64,000 nt of DNA from Streptomyces sp. 135 (GCF_020026305.1 NZ_CP075691.1:2728001-2792000), one strand, 5' to 3'. Counted from the first letter of the stretch, positions 34,773 through 44,995 are shown. Numbers and translations are program-made. The notes: generated from the letters alone by a model not told the origin.

Positions 34773-36694
34773 TGCCCCCTGGCATGGGTGGACCGATGAT
34801 GGGCCCCGACTCCCGGTCGATGGACTTCAAGGGCTCCGGCAAGCGGCTGCTCGCGCAGTTCAGGCCGGAGCGCACCACGATGTACGGGATGATCGCGGCC
34901 GGAATCCTGAGCGTCGCGCTCTCCGTCCTCGGCCCGAAGATCCTCGGCAGGGCGACCGACCTGATCTTCGCGGGGATCATCGGCCGTGACATGCCCGCGG
35001 ACCTGACGAAGGAACAGGTGATCGAGGGCCTGCGCGACAAGGGCGACGGCGGCATGGCCGACATGCTCACCGGCGTCGACTTCACGCCGGGCGAGGGCAT
35101 CGACTTCGGCGCGATGGGCGAGGTCCTGCTGCTCGCGCTCGGCACGTTCCTCGCGGCCGGCCTGCTGCTGGCCGTGGCGACCCGGCTCTCCAACCGCGCC
35201 ATCAACCGGACCGTCTTCCGGTTGCGTGGCGACGTACAGGAGAAGCTGTCGCGGCTTCCGCTGTCGTACTTCGACAAGCGGCAGCGCGGCGAGGTGCTGA
35301 GCCGTGCCACGAACGACATCGACAACATCAACCAGACGCTCCAGCAGACGATGGGCCAGCTCATCAACTCGCTGCTGACGATCATCGGCGTGCTGGTCAT
35401 GATGTTCTGGGTGTCGCCGCTGCTCGCGCTGGTGGCGCTGGTCACCGTGCCGCTGTCGTTCTTCGTGGCGATGAAGGTCGGCAAGCGGTCTCAGCCGCAG
35501 TTCGTGCAGCAGTGGAAGACCACCGGCAAGCTGAACGCGCACATCGAGGAGATGTACACCGGGCACGCCCTGGTGAAGGTGTTCGGCCGGCAGGAGGAGT
35601 CGGCGAAGGCGTTCGCCGAGCAGAACGACCAGTTGTACGACGCCGGGTTCAGGGCCCAGTTCATCAGCGGCGCCATGCAGCCGCTGATGTTCTTCATCTC
35701 GAACCTGAACTATGTCCTGGTGGCCGTGGTGGGCGGGCTGCGGGTCGCGTCGGGCTCGCTGTCCATCGGTGACGTGCAGGCCTTCATCCAGTACTCGCGG
35801 CAGTTCTCGATGCCACTCACGCAGGTCGCCTCGATGGCGAACCTCGTGCAGTCGGGCGTCGCGTCCGCCGAGCGGGTCTTCGAGATCCTCGACGCCGAGG
35901 AGCAGGAGGCCGACCCGGTGCCGGGCGAGCGTCCCGCGAAGCTCAGCGGGCGGGTCGAGATGGAGCACGTCTCCTTCCGCTACGCCGAGGACAAGCCGCT
36001 CATCGAGGACCTGTCCCTGGTCGTGGAGCCCGGCCACACCGTCGCCATCGTCGGGCCGACCGGCGCGGGCAAGACGACGCTGGTCAACCTGCTCATGCGG
36101 TTCTACGAGGTGACGGGCGGGCGCATCACGCTGGACGGCGTCGACATCGCCGGCATGTCGCGGGACGAACTGCGGGCCGGGATCGGCATGGTCCTCCAGG
36201 ACACCTGGCTCTTCGGAGGCACCATCGCGGAGAACATCGCGTACGGCGCGGCGAAGGAGGTCACGCGCGAGGAGGTCGAGGAGGCGGCGCGCGCGGCCCA
36301 CGCGGACCGTTTCGTGCGCACCCTGCCCGACGGGTACGACACGGTGATCGACGACGACGGCACGGGCGTGAGCGCGGGCGAGAAGCAGCTCATCACCATC
36401 GCGCGGGCGTTCCTGTCCGATCCGGTGATCCTGGTGCTCGACGAGGCGACGAGTTCGGTCGACACCCGCACGGAGGTGCTCATCCAGAAGGCGATGGCAC
36501 GCCTCGCGCACGGGCGTACTTCTTTCGTCATCGCGCACCGGCTGTCCACGATCCGTGACGCCGACACGATTTTGGTGATGGAGAACGGAGCGATCGTCGA
36601 GCAGGGGACGCACGATGCCCTGCTGGCGGCGGGCGGGGCGTATGCGCGGTTGTACGCGGCGCAGTTCGCGGAGGCGGTGGCGGAGGTCGACTGA
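34772..36694 (+). CDS. ABC exporter half-transporter, catalytic partner
   Basis: This 640-aa protein has an N-terminal extension of about 30 Met/Gly-rich residues and a six-helix exporter domain with a long insert between the first two helices (about 60-120). Its ATPase has Walker A GPTGAGKTT, signature GVSAGEKQLITIAR and Walker B VLVLDEATSSVD with the catalytic Glu. Its signature has SAGE instead of SGGQ, mirroring the partner's weak Walker B. The two proteins thus build one full and one degenerate ATP site. Translation is coupled to the upstream subunit. The substrate is unknown. Confidence 0.92.
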   Translation: MPPGMGGPMMGPDSRSMDFKGSGKRLLAQFRPERTTMYGMIAAGILSVALSVLGPKILGRATDLIFAGIIGRDMPADLTKEQVIEGLRDKGDGGMADMLTGVDFTPGEGIDFGAMGEVLLLALGTFLAAGLLLAVATRLSNRAINRTVFRLRGDVQEKLSRLPLSYFDKRQRGEVLSRATNDIDNINQTLQQTMGQLINSLLTIIGVLVMMFWVSPLLALVALVTVPLSFFVAMKVGKRSQPQFVQQWKTTGKLNAHIEEMYTGHALVKVFGRQEESAKAFAEQNDQLYDAGFRAQFISGAMQPLMFFISNLNYVLVAVVGGLRVASGSLSIGDVQAFIQYSRQFSMPLTQVASMANLVQSGVASAERVFEILDAEEQEADPVPGERPAKLSGRVEMEHVSFRYAEDKPLIEDLSLVVEPGHTVAIVGPTGAGKTTLVNLLMRFYEVTGGRITLDGVDIAGMSRDELRAGIGMVLQDTWLFGGTIAENIAYGAAKEVTREEVEEAARAAHADRFVRTLPDGYDTVIDDDGTGVSAGEKQLITIARAFLSDPVILVLDEATSSVDTRTEVLIQKAMARLAHGRTSFVIAHRLSTIRDADTILVMENGAIVEQGTHDALLAAGGAYARLYAAQFAEAVAEVD

Positions 36695-36710
36695 CGCCCC
36701 GTAGGGGGCG
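36695..36710. terminator. Short hairpin between convergent genes
   Basis: CGCCCC-GTAG-GGGGCG lies right after the ABC operon and just before the 3' end of the sigma factor gene. A 6-bp GC stem could serve both strands, but it is short. Confidence 0.45.
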
Positions 36711-36719
36711 CCCCGGCGG

Positions 36720-37946
36720 TCAGTCCAGATAGCCCCTCAGCTGGTCCGCGAACGCGTGGTCGCGGGTGCGCGGCCTGCCGTCCGCGAGGCCGTAGCGCAG
36801 CTGGACGACCTTGCGCTCGCGCTCGCCGAGCGTGGAGAGGACCGCCTCCAGGTGCTCGCGGAGCAGCAGGAACGCGGCGGATTCCACGGGGGACGTCGCG
36901 TCGCCGTCCTCGATGAGGTCGCCGAGCGCGACGTCGTCCTCCTCGCCGACGGGCGCGTGCAGCGAGACCGGCTCCTGCGCCAGCCTGAGGACCTCGCTGA
37001 CCCGCTCGGGGGGCAGGTCCAGCTGGGCCGCCACCTCCTCGGGCGTGGGCTCGTACCCGCGCTCCTGGAGCATGCGGCGCTGGACGCGCACGACGCGGTT
37101 GATGAGCTCCACGACGTGCACGGGCACGCGGATGGTGCGGGCCTGGTCCGCGAGGGCGCGGGACATGGCCTGCCGGATCCACCAGGTCGCGTACGTGGAG
37201 AACTTGTAGCCCCGGGCGTAGTCGAACTTCTCCACCGCCCTGATCAGGCCGAGGTTCCCCTCCTGGACGAGGTCGAGCATGGTGAGGCCGCGGCCCACGT
37301 ACCGCTTGGCGACGGAGACGACCAGGCGGAGGTTGGCCTCGATGAGGCGGCGCTTGGCCATCCGGCCCATGACGACCAGCTTGTCGAGGTCCAGGGCGAG
37401 TTGGGAGTCCAGGTCGGGGGTGTTGCCCAGCTTCTCCTCGGCGAAGAGGCCGGCCTCCACATTGCGGGCGAGCTCCACCTCCTCCGCGGCGGTGAGCAGG
37501 GGGATCCGCCCGATCTCGCGCAGGTACTGGCGGAACAGGTCGGAGGACGGGCCGCCGGTGTCGGTGCGGCCTCGGGGGGCGGGGAGGTCGGCGGTCTCCG
37601 GTTCGAGGGCCTCGGGGGGTTCCAGGACTTCGGGGGTCTCGGACTCGGGGTGCAGCGGGGCGCGGCTCTGCGGCGGGACCGCCTCCAGGACGTCCTTGTC
37701 CGCTTCGGGGTACGCGGCGGTGTCGTTCTGGGCGAGGGTCTGGGTCTGGGTCTGCACGGGGGCGACCTCCAGGGTGATCGCTGCTGAGGCGTGCGGCAAC
37801 GGGAGAGGGACGACGGCCTCGCCGCTGTCCGTCCCGGACACGAGGGGTGGAACCGCGGGGGTGTCGGGCCCGCTGTCTGCGGGCCGGCCGCGCTCCGAGG
37901 ACTCAGGCACCGGAACCCAGTGTGGGGTACGACACACGGCCGCCAC
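36720..37946 (-). CDS. hrdA: HrdA-like group 2 sigma factor lacking region 4.2
   Basis: This 408-aa sigma-70 protein has a long Pro/Glu-rich N-terminus (1-128), region 1.2 ([20 protein letters not shown]), region 2 ([40 protein letters not shown]), region 3 and region 4.1 ([15 protein letters not shown]). After ADGRPRT it jumps straight to [14 protein letters not shown]. The normal family reads [20 protein letters not shown] followed by KTLNKL between those blocks. This in-frame loss of about 26 residues (junction near 36764/36765) removes the -35 recognition helix. hrdA is assigned from position beside dnaG/dgt. GTG 37910 is an alternative start. The protein may be inactive or act at extended -10 promoters. 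Confidence 0.85.
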   Translation of the reverse strand: MAAVCRTPHWVPVPESSERGRPADSGPDTPAVPPLVSGTDSGEAVVPLPLPHASAAITLEVAPVQTQTQTLAQNDTAAYPEADKDVLEAVPPQSRAPLHPESETPEVLEPPEALEPETADLPAPRGRTDTGGPSSDLFRQYLREIGRIPLLTAAEEVELARNVEAGLFAEEKLGNTPDLDSQLALDLDKLVVMGRMAKRRLIEANLRLVVSVAKRYVGRGLTMLDLVQEGNLGLIRAVEKFDYARGYKFSTYATWWIRQAMSRALADQARTIRVPVHVVELINRVVRVQRRMLQERGYEPTPEEVAAQLDLPPERVSEVLRLAQEPVSLHAPVGEEDDVALGDLIEDGDATSPVESAAFLLLREHLEAVLSTLGERERKVVQLRYGLADGRPRTRDHAFADQLRGYLD

Positions 37947-38037
37947 GAGGGGCGTGCGGTGACTTTTTGAGTCCGGTCCGTAACCGCGTGGTTACTCGTG
38001 GGGCAACCCCCGCCGGCCGCGCCTGCGGGCCACGTGT

Positions 38038-39936
38038 CTAGAGGGCGTCGGCCCCGCGGTCGCGCAGCGCCTGGCCGTACTGCTGGAGGACCCACAACTC
38101 GTTCTGCACCGCGGTCAGCCGCTGCGGGTCACCGCCGGCGCCCAGGCGGGCGAGGCTGCCCTGGACGTCGCGGATGCGGCGGTCGACGGCGCGCAGCCGG
38201 ACCTGGACGAGCTGCACGCCCGCGTACACCTCGTCGACGGTCTTGCGCAGGATCGCCTCGACGGCCAGCTCGGTGACCATGCGGCGCACCGTGTCGTCGG
38301 GCGCCGCGTCGAGCACGCGCGCGAGGTAGGCCTGCGCGTCGGCGATGCCCGCCTCGGCGCCGCCCGCCTCCTCGATGCACTGGCGCACGGCCGCATAGGG
38401 CGGGGCGGTGAACTCGTCCACCCCGTACGCGTCGAAGGCAGGGGAGACCAGCTCGGGGCGCTGGAGGGCCAGCTTGAGCAGCTCGCGCTCGGTGCGGTGG
38501 GCGGGGCTGCGCAGGGTGAGCGCGGGGCCGCTGGGCGGGGGCGGTCCCTGCGCGTACGTCTGCTGGGGTCTGCCCTGCGGCTGCGCGGGGCCCCGGCCGC
38601 CGCGGTCACGGGCCCAACGGGCCAGCTGCGCCACGCGCTTGACGACGAACTGCGTGTCGAGGATGCCGAGCATGCCGGCGAGCTGGACGGCCACCTCGTG
38701 CTGCGCGCCGCTGTTCTTGATGCGGGCCACGACGGGCCCCGCCTCGTCCAGGGCGGCGGCGCGGCCGGCGGGGGTCTCCAGGTCGTACCGGGAGACGATC
38801 TGGCGCAGGGCGAACTCGAAGAGCGGCGTGCGGGGCTCGACGAGGTCGGCGACCGCCTCGTCGCCCTTGGCCAGGCGCAGCTCGCAGGGGTCCATGCCCT
38901 CGGGCGCGATGGCGATGTACGTCTCGGCGGCGAACTTCTGGTCGTCCTCGAAGGCGCGCAGGGCGGCCTTCTGGCCCGCCGCGTCGCCGTCGAAGGTGAA
39001 GATGACCCGCGCCGAGCCGTTGTCCATCAGGAGGCGGCGCAGGATCTTGATGTGGTCGCCGCCGAAGGCCGTGCCGCAGGTCGCGATGGCGGTGGTGACG
39101 CCGGCGAGGTGGCAGGCCATGACGTCGGTGTACCCCTCGACGACGACCGCGCGGGAGGTCTTGGCGATCTCCTTCTTGGCCAGGTCGACGCCGTAGAGGA
39201 CCTGGCCCTTCTTGTAGATCGGGGTCTCGGGGGTGTTGAGGTACTTCGGGCCGTTGTCGTCGTCGCGCAGCTTGCGGGCGCCGAAGCCGACGACCTCGCC
39301 GCCGATGTCGCGGATGGGCCACATCAGGCGGCCGCGGAAGCGGTCGATGGGGCCGCGGCGGCCCTCCTGGGAGAGGCCGGAGAGGGTCAGCTCCTTGTCG
39401 GTGAAGCCCTTGCCGCGCAGATAGCGGGTGAGGTGGTCCCAGCCGGCCGGGCTGTACCCCACGCCGAAGTGCGCCGCGGCGGCCTGGTCGAAGCCGCGCT
39501 CGGCGAGGAACTTGCGGCCGATCTCGGCCTCGGGGCTCTCCAGCTGCTCCACGTAGAACTGGGCGGCGACCTTGTGGGCCTCGACCAGGCGGATGCGCTC
39601 GCCGCGCTGGTGGCTGGGGTTGTACCCGCCCTCCTCGTACCGCAGCGTGATGCCCGCCTTGGCGGCGAGGCGCTCGACCGTCTCCGAGAACGTGAGGTGG
39701 TCGATCTTCATCACGAAGGCGATCGTGTCGCCGCCTTCCTGGCAGCCGAAGCAGTGGAAGAGGCCCTTGCTCGGGCTGACCTGGAACGACGGGGACTTCT
39801 CGTCGTGGAAGGGGCACAGGCCCTTGAGGTTTCCACCTCCGGCGTTGCGCAGCTGGAGGTAGTCGGAGACCACGGCGTCGATCGGGACCGCGTCCCGAAC
39901 CGCCTTCACGTCCTCGTCATTGATCCTGCCTGCCAC
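38038..39936 (-). CDS. dnaG: DNA primase
   Basis: This 632-aa protein synthesises RNA primers at the replication fork. The N-terminal zinc ribbon is C41-PFH44 with HC62FGC65. The TOPRIM core carries VVVEGYTDVMACHLAGV and TFDGDAAGQKAALRAF. The C-terminal helicase-binding part holds a Gly/Pro/Gln-rich linker (near residue 455) and the DnaB-interacting helices. It has full length for the family. It ends 90 bases upstream of the sigma gene on the same strand; primase and sigma genes are neighbours in many bacteria. Confidence 0.96.
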   Translation of the reverse strand: MAGRINDEDVKAVRDAVPIDAVVSDYLQLRNAGGGNLKGLCPFHDEKSPSFQVSPSKGLFHCFGCQEGGDTIAFVMKIDHLTFSETVERLAAKAGITLRYEEGGYNPSHQRGERIRLVEAHKVAAQFYVEQLESPEAEIGRKFLAERGFDQAAAAHFGVGYSPAGWDHLTRYLRGKGFTDKELTLSGLSQEGRRGPIDRFRGRLMWPIRDIGGEVVGFGARKLRDDDNGPKYLNTPETPIYKKGQVLYGVDLAKKEIAKTSRAVVVEGYTDVMACHLAGVTTAIATCGTAFGGDHIKILRRLLMDNGSARVIFTFDGDAAGQKAALRAFEDDQKFAAETYIAIAPEGMDPCELRLAKGDEAVADLVEPRTPLFEFALRQIVSRYDLETPAGRAAALDEAGPVVARIKNSGAQHEVAVQLAGMLGILDTQFVVKRVAQLARWARDRGGRGPAQPQGRPQQTYAQGPPPPSGPALTLRSPAHRTERELLKLALQRPELVSPAFDAYGVDEFTAPPYAAVRQCIEEAGGAEAGIADAQAYLARVLDAAPDDTVRRMVTELAVEAILRKTVDEVYAGVQLVQVRLRAVDRRIRDVQGSLARLGAGGDPQRLTAVQNELWVLQQYGQALRDRGADAL

Positions 39937-39990
39937 GTACGAATACTACGGCTCGCCTGTGACACTCCCGCCCGGGCCGCCGCCCGGCCC

Positions 39991-41253
39991 TCACGCGAGC
40001 AGCGACTCCAGGGGGACGGACGGGTCCGCGAGGCGCTCGATGTCCGGGCGGGCGCCCGTGCGGATCAGCTGCTGGACGGTCTCCGTGACCTCCCACACAT
40101 TGACGTTCATCCCGGCCAGCACCCGTCCCTCGCTCAGCCAGAACGCGATGAACTCCCGCTTCCCGACGTCTCCGCGGGCCACCACCTGGTCGTACGTGCC
40201 CGGGGGCGCCCAGCCGGAGTACTCCAGGCCCACGTCGTACTGGTCGGAGAAGAAGTACGGCACGCGGTCGTGTCGGACGTCCTGGCCGAGCATGGCGCGG
40301 GCGGCCGCCGGGCCGCCGTTCAGGGCGTTCGCCCAGTGCTCGACGCGCAGCCCCGTGCCGAAGAGCGGGTGGTGCTGGGCGGCCACGTCGCCCGCCGCGT
40401 AGATGTCGGGGTCCGAGGTCCGCAGCGAGGCGTCGACCAGCACGCCGCCGCCGTGCGCGCGGTCGGCCAGGTCGAGGCCCGCGGCCTCGGCGAGCGCCGT
40501 GCGCGGGGCGGCGCCGATCGCGGCGAGCACGTCGTGCGCGGGGTGCTCCTCGCCGTCGTCCGTCTGGACGGCGAGGACCATGCCGTCCTGGCCGACGATC
40601 TCGGTGAGCGAGGCGCCGAAGTGGAAGCGCACCCCGTGCTCGGCGTGCAGGTCGGTGAAGACCTGACCGAACTCCGGGCCGAGGACGCCGTGCAGCGGGG
40701 TCGGCTCCCGCTCGACGACGGTGACCTCCGCGCCGTACTCCCTGGCGGCCGCCGCGACCTCCAGGCCGATCCAGCCCGCGCCCGCGATCACCAGGTGGCC
40801 GTTGTCCCTGCCGAGGGCCGCGAGGACCTGCCGGAGGCGGTCGGCGTGGGCGAGGCGGCGCAGGTGGTGGACGCCCGCGAGGTCCGTGCCGGGGATGTCG
40901 AGGCGGCGCGGCTCGGCGCCGGTGGCCAGGAGCAGCTTGTCGTAGTGGACGGCCGTGCCGTCGCCGAGGCGCACGCTCCTGGTGGCGCGGTCGATGGCGA
41001 CGACGGGCTGGCCGAGGTGCAGCTCCACGTCGGCTTGCGCGTACCACCCCGGTTCGTGGACGAAGACGCGGTCGCGCTCCTCCTTGCCGAGGAGGTAGCC
41101 CTTGGACAGGGGCGGGCGCTCGTAGGGGTGGTCACGCTCGTCACCGACGAGGATCACCCGGCCGGTGAATCCCTCGGAACGGAGCGTCTCGGCCGCCTTG
41201 GCGCCGGCCAGACCTCCTCCCACAATGACGAACGTCTGATGCGCGTCGACCAC
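39991..41253 (-). CDS. FAD/NAD(P)-dependent ferredoxin-reductase-like oxidoreductase
   Basis: This 420-aa flavoprotein has an FAD motif FVIVGGGLAGAKAAETL, the block YERPPLSKGYL typical of ferredoxin/rubredoxin reductases, the NAD motif LVIAGAGWIGLEVAAAAREY, VLAAIGAAPRT and DIYAAGDVA. The C-terminal reductase domain ends the protein. GTG 41253 follows AAGGAGG at a six-base gap, replacing a longer frame. It probably passes electrons from NADH to a ferredoxin for P450s or other oxygenases; no such partner is adjacent. It lies 54 bases upstream of dnaG on the same strand. Confidence 0.9.
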   Translation of the reverse strand: MVDAHQTFVIVGGGLAGAKAAETLRSEGFTGRVILVGDERDHPYERPPLSKGYLLGKEERDRVFVHEPGWYAQADVELHLGQPVVAIDRATRSVRLGDGTAVHYDKLLLATGAEPRRLDIPGTDLAGVHHLRRLAHADRLRQVLAALGRDNGHLVIAGAGWIGLEVAAAAREYGAEVTVVEREPTPLHGVLGPEFGQVFTDLHAEHGVRFHFGASLTEIVGQDGMVLAVQTDDGEEHPAHDVLAAIGAAPRTALAEAAGLDLADRAHGGGVLVDASLRTSDPDIYAAGDVAAQHHPLFGTGLRVEHWANALNGGPAAARAMLGQDVRHDRVPYFFSDQYDVGLEYSGWAPPGTYDQVVARGDVGKREFIAFWLSEGRVLAGMNVNVWEVTETVQQLIRTGARPDIERLADPSVPLESLLA

Positions 41254-41293
41254 TTGATGCCTCCTTGCCGGGGGGTACCGGGGGTGGCCCCCG

Positions 41294-41329
41294 GAAGAAC
41301 ACAGCCTTGCCGAAGAACACAGCCTTGCC
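41294..41329. repeat. Two-copy 18-bp tandem repeat
   Basis: GAAGAACACAGCCTTGCC is repeated twice without a gap, upstream of the flavoprotein start. It may be a simple duplication; no operator symmetry is seen. Confidence 0.8.
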
Positions 41330-41421
41330 GCCACAGGGAGCGTCCCGCACGGAGCGTGATGGGGGAAGGGGGCGTGGCCCCAAGAGGCCACTTTTCGTCA
41401 CGCCCTGTGGTCACTCCATGG

Positions 41422-42804
41422 TCACCGGCCGCTGCTCCCTTGCTGTCTCGCCGTCAGGCGGGTGTGCAGGGCGCGGGCCGCCGCGTCCGTGAGTGACGCG
41501 ATCTGGTCGATCACGACGCGCCGCGCGGCCCGGTCGTCGGGCGCCGCGTCGTACAGCGCCCTGAACTGCGGGTCGAGGCCCTCGGGGGCGCGGGCGGTGA
41601 GCTCCTCGGCGAGTTCGGCCACGACGACGCGCTGGTCCGCGCGGAGCCGCTCCTGCGCGGGGCGCTGCATCACGTAGAGGTCGGCGACGGCCTTGAGCAC
41701 CGCGCACTCGCACCGCGCCGCACGGGGCACGACGAGTTCGGCGGCGTACCGCGAGAGGGGCCCCCTGCCTCCCCCAGTGCCTGGACGGCCTGGGAGGGGC
41801 CCCCATCGCGCGCGGGTGGCGGTCTCCGCGGCGAGGCAGAAGCGGCCGATGAGCTGGCTGGTGGCGTCCTTCAAGCGCGCCTGGGCGACGGCCGATCCGT
41901 CGTATCCGTGCGGCCACCACTCCTGCTCCAGGAGGCGGTCGAGGGCCTCGGCGAGCTCTTCGGGGTCGGTGTCCGCGGGGACGTAGCGCCCGAGGGCCAC
42001 GGTGTAGATGTCCCGCCGCTCCGGTTCGGCGTGCAGCGCGTTGGGGTCGATGTGGCCGGCGTGCAGGCCGTCCTCGAAGTCGTGGACCGAGTACGCCACG
42101 TCGTCCGACCAGTCCATGACCTGGGCCTCGAAGCAGGTGCGCTGCCCCGGTGCCTCCTTGCGGACCCAGTCGAAGACCGGGCGGTCGTCCTCGTAGACCC
42201 CGAACTTCGAGGACGCCGGGTCCGTGGGGTGGCCGCCGCGCCGCCAGGGGTACTTGGTGGCGGCGTCCAGGGCGGCGCGGGTGAGGTTGAGGCCGACGCT
42301 GACCAGCTCGCCGGTGGACTCCGAGCGCACGAAGCGCTTCGGCTCGATGCGGGTGAGCAGGCGCAGCGACTGGGCGTTGCCCTCGAAGCCGCCGCAGTCC
42401 GCCGCCACCTCGTTCAGCGCCTGCTCGCCGTTGTGCCCGAAGGGCGGGTGGCCGAGGTCGTGGGAGAGGCAGGCGGTCTCCACCAGGTCGGGGTCGCAGC
42501 CCAGGGCGGCGCCCAGCTCGCGGCCCACCTGGGCGCACTCCAGGGAGTGTGTCAGCCGGGTGCGGGCGCTGGCGTCCCAGGCCTGGCTTCTCGTGCCGGG
42601 CGTGACGACCTGGGTCTTTCCGGCGAGACGGCGCAGCGCGGCGGAGTGCACCACACGCGCGCGGTCGCGCTGGAAGGCCGTACGCCCCGGCCTCTTGTCG
42701 GGCTCGGCGGCCCATCGCTCGACGGCGGCCTCGTCATAGGCCGCGCAGGCGTCCTGGGCCTCGTATCGCGCGTTCGGTGCTGTGCCTTCCACGGTGCCTT
42801 CCAT
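41422..42804 (-). CDS. dgt: Deoxyguanosinetriphosphate triphosphohydrolase-like HD protein
   Basis: This 460-aa protein belongs to the Dgt family, which cleaves dGTP to deoxyguanosine and triphosphate. The HD-domain metal ligands are spread as H in [17 protein letters not shown], the HD pair in [19 protein letters not shown] and a later Asp in [18 protein letters not shown]. The N-terminal [20 protein letters not shown] is also typical. ATG 42804 is the first of two nearby starts. It sits close to dnaG, as in other Streptomyces. The Ala/Arg-rich C-terminus is poorly conserved. Confidence 0.93.
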   Translation of the reverse strand: MEGTVEGTAPNARYEAQDACAAYDEAAVERWAAEPDKRPGRTAFQRDRARVVHSAALRRLAGKTQVVTPGTRSQAWDASARTRLTHSLECAQVGRELGAALGCDPDLVETACLSHDLGHPPFGHNGEQALNEVAADCGGFEGNAQSLRLLTRIEPKRFVRSESTGELVSVGLNLTRAALDAATKYPWRRGGHPTDPASSKFGVYEDDRPVFDWVRKEAPGQRTCFEAQVMDWSDDVAYSVHDFEDGLHAGHIDPNALHAEPERRDIYTVALGRYVPADTDPEELAEALDRLLEQEWWPHGYDGSAVAQARLKDATSQLIGRFCLAAETATRARWGPLPGRPGTGGGRGPLSRYAAELVVPRAARCECAVLKAVADLYVMQRPAQERLRADQRVVVAELAEELTARAPEGLDPQFRALYDAAPDDRAARRVVIDQIASLTDAAARALHTRLTARQQGSSGR

Positions 42805-42852
42805 GCACCGACAGTAGACGCAAGCAGTGACAAAGGGGGATCTGGCCTCCCG

Positions 42853-43762
42853 TCAGACGGCGGTGAGGCGCCGGTATTCGGCCGTCGACGGGGCGCTGCG
42901 GGCCTGGTCGTAGCGGTGCAGGACGAGCCGGGCCAGCGCGGGGTGGGCGCCGAGCGGGGATGCGGCGATCCAGGGGGCGGCGGCCGCGCTCTGGGTGGCG
43001 AAGCGGCCCGGCGCGGTGAAGTACGCGGCGACGGCGGTGCGGGTCCGGCCCTCGGCGGCCAGGGCTTCAAGGGCGTCGGGCACGGTGCGGGCACAGGCGG
43101 CGGTGGGGGCGGCGTAGGCGGGGATCACGGGCACGCCCAGGCGGTCGGCGAGCAGGGCGGCGGCGGCCTCGGTGTCACCGGCCGACTCGGGGTCGCGGGA
43201 GCCCGCGGCGGCGAGGACGACCGCGTGGCGGCGGCGTGGGCCCGTGCTCGGGGGCCGTGGGCCAGCCCGCCTCGACGAGCCGGGAGTGCAGCGCCTCGGC
43301 GAGCATCGGGTGCGGGCCGAGCGGGGCGGCCACGCGGGTGTCGAGGTGGGGGGCGCCGGCGGCGGCCGCCGGGATGTCCCGCTTGACGTGCTGGCCCCGG
43401 CTCAGGAGCAGCGGGACGAGCACGGCCCGGCCGCCCTGCTGCGCGGCGAGGGTGTCGGTGAGCAGCGGCTCGTTCAGCTCGATGTGCCCGAGGCGGACGG
43501 TGAGGCCGGGCCGCTGCTCGCGGATCCGCTCGGCGAGGGCCGTGACGGTGGCGAGGGCGCGGGGGTCGCGGCTGCCGTGGGGGACGAGGACGAGGGTGGG
43601 GCGGGTGCCGGGACGGGGGCGGGGGGCCGGGCGGCGGCTGCCGTCGGGTGAGACGAGGCTGAGCCGGCTGCCGAGTTGGCTGGTGATGCGGTCCATGAGT
43701 TGCGCCGTACTGTCGAGGTGGGTGCTGCCGGAGTCGTCGTGAAGAGGGTTCGACGGCGTCAT
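42853..43762 (-). pseudogene. Sirohydrochlorin chelatase (CbiX/SirB-like), frameshifted
   Basis: The N-terminal half reads LVLVPHGSRDPRALATVTAL, VRLGHIELNEPLL and AVLVPLLLSRGQHVKRDIP with the active-site-type His. The C-terminal half lies in another frame: RRRHAVVLAAAGSRDPESAG, VPVIPAYAAPTAACARTVPD and VAAYFTAPGRFATQSAA. The frames join at a GC-rich stretch near 43230, where one base is missing. The joined protein would have about 300 aa with two CbiX halves. It would insert iron into sirohydrochlorin for siroheme, needed by the nitrite reductase at 54.7 kb. Both halves look well conserved, so a sequencing slip is likely. Confidence 0.8.
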
Positions 43763-44023
43763 GGACCGAGGATGGCCGGGGCAGATTGCGGGGGCGTTGC
43801 GCGGCCGTGACGGCTGTTTGCGGCGGGCTCACGGTGGGGGGCGGGGGTCGGTCAGGGGTCTGCGGCAGCGGGCGGGTCGGGGGGCCGGCTCGGGGGTGGG
43901 CCAGGGGTGTTTCAGGGGCGGGTCCGGGTTGCGGGGCGCACGCGGCGCCGGTGGTGTGGCCTACGGTGGGGGGAGTGATCGGATCTGGGGAGGTCCGAGG
44001 GGTGGCACGGGGGCGAGGCATAC

Positions 44024-44797
44024 ATGGACCAGGTGAATCGGCGCTGGTGGGAGCGGCTGCGGGGGTCGGCGGCGGCGTGGCGTGCGGGCTCGTCGGGGCC
44101 GTCGCGCTCGGCGTGGTCGCGGCGTCCGGCGTGGTCGCGGCTCCCGCGGACGCGGAAGGGGCGGCGGCGGGCCGTGCAGGGGGCGATGGCGCTGTGCGTC
44201 GTCGCGCTGCTGCCCGCGACCTGGCTCTTCGTGACGACGGACAGCAAGATCGGCTCGGTCGCGGACGCGCCGCGCGCACGGGTCGCGATGGTCTTCGGCG
44301 CCGGCCTGTGGAAGGGCGAGCCGTCGCCGTATCTCGCGCACCGGCTGGACGCGGCGGCCGAGTTGTACCGCGCGGGACGGATAGAGGTCGTGCTCGTCAC
44401 GGGCGACAACAGCCGCGAGGAGTACGACGAACCGGACGCGATGCGCGCCTATCTGAAGAAGCACGGCGTGCCGGACCGGCGGATCGTGAGCGACTACGCC
44501 GGGTTCGACACCTGGGACTCCTGCGTCCGCGCCAAGAAGATCTTCGGCGTGGACCGGGCGGTGCTGATCAGCCAGGGCTTCCACATACGCAGAGCGGTGG
44601 CGCTCTGCGACGCGGCGGGCGTCTCGTCGTACGGCGTCGGGGTGGACGCGGTGCACGACGCGACCTGGTACTACGGCGGAGCACGGGAGGTCTTCGCGGC
44701 GGGCAAGGCGGCGCTGGACGCGGCGTTCCGGCCCGACCCTCGGTTCCTCGGGCCGCGGGAGCCGGGCGTGGAGCGGGCGCTGGCCTCGGGGCGCTGA
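44024..44797 (+). CDS. SanA/YdcF-like (DUF218) membrane protein
   Basis: This 257-aa protein has a basic N-terminus of about 50 residues, one transmembrane helix (AVQGAMALCVVALLPATWLF) and a DUF218 domain outside the membrane. Family blocks are VAMVFGAGLWKGEPSPYLAH, VVLVTGDNSREEYDEPDAM and RAVLISQGFHIRRAVALCD. SanA in E. coli affects envelope permeability to vancomycin at high temperature; the reaction is unknown. It is divergent from the chelatase across 260 bases that hold no gene and are rich in G-runs. Confidence 0.88.
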   Translation: MDQVNRRWWERLRGSAAAWRAGSSGPSRSAWSRRPAWSRLPRTRKGRRRAVQGAMALCVVALLPATWLFVTTDSKIGSVADAPRARVAMVFGAGLWKGEPSPYLAHRLDAAAELYRAGRIEVVLVTGDNSREEYDEPDAMRAYLKKHGVPDRRIVSDYAGFDTWDSCVRAKKIFGVDRAVLISQGFHIRRAVALCDAAGVSSYGVGVDAVHDATWYYGGAREVFAAGKAALDAAFRPDPRFLGPREPGVERALASGR

Positions 44798-44944
44798 GGC
44801 CGGGGGCGGACCTGTTGCCGCCCGGCGGGCCCGCTCTCGTACCCGGCGGGCCCCGCCCCGTACCCGGCGGGAATCCCCCGGCCTGCCTCCGCACCGGACC
44901 TCACAGTGGCGTGCCCGCGTGGCTGAGACCGGCTTACCGCGTGC

Positions 44945-44972
44945 GTAACGCGAGCGCGTCTGGGCACGTAAC
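44945..44972 (+). promoter_or_regulatory. Candidate GlnR half-sites upstream of nasA
   Basis: GTAAC occurs at 44945-44949 and again at 44968-44972, about two helical turns apart, 24-50 bases before the nasA ATG. GlnR of Streptomyces binds gTnAc/GaAAc repeats and controls nitrate assimilation genes. The matching GAAAC halves are weak here, so this is a modest candidate. Confidence 0.35.
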
Positions 44973-44995
44973 AAGCACGGCGGACGCTGAGCGGC

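Noticed and set aside
38497..41496. About 1000-codon open frame opposite dnaG and the flavoprotein
   Set aside because: Low-complexity Gly/Ala/Val/Asp sequence. The real genes on the other strand have complete known domains.
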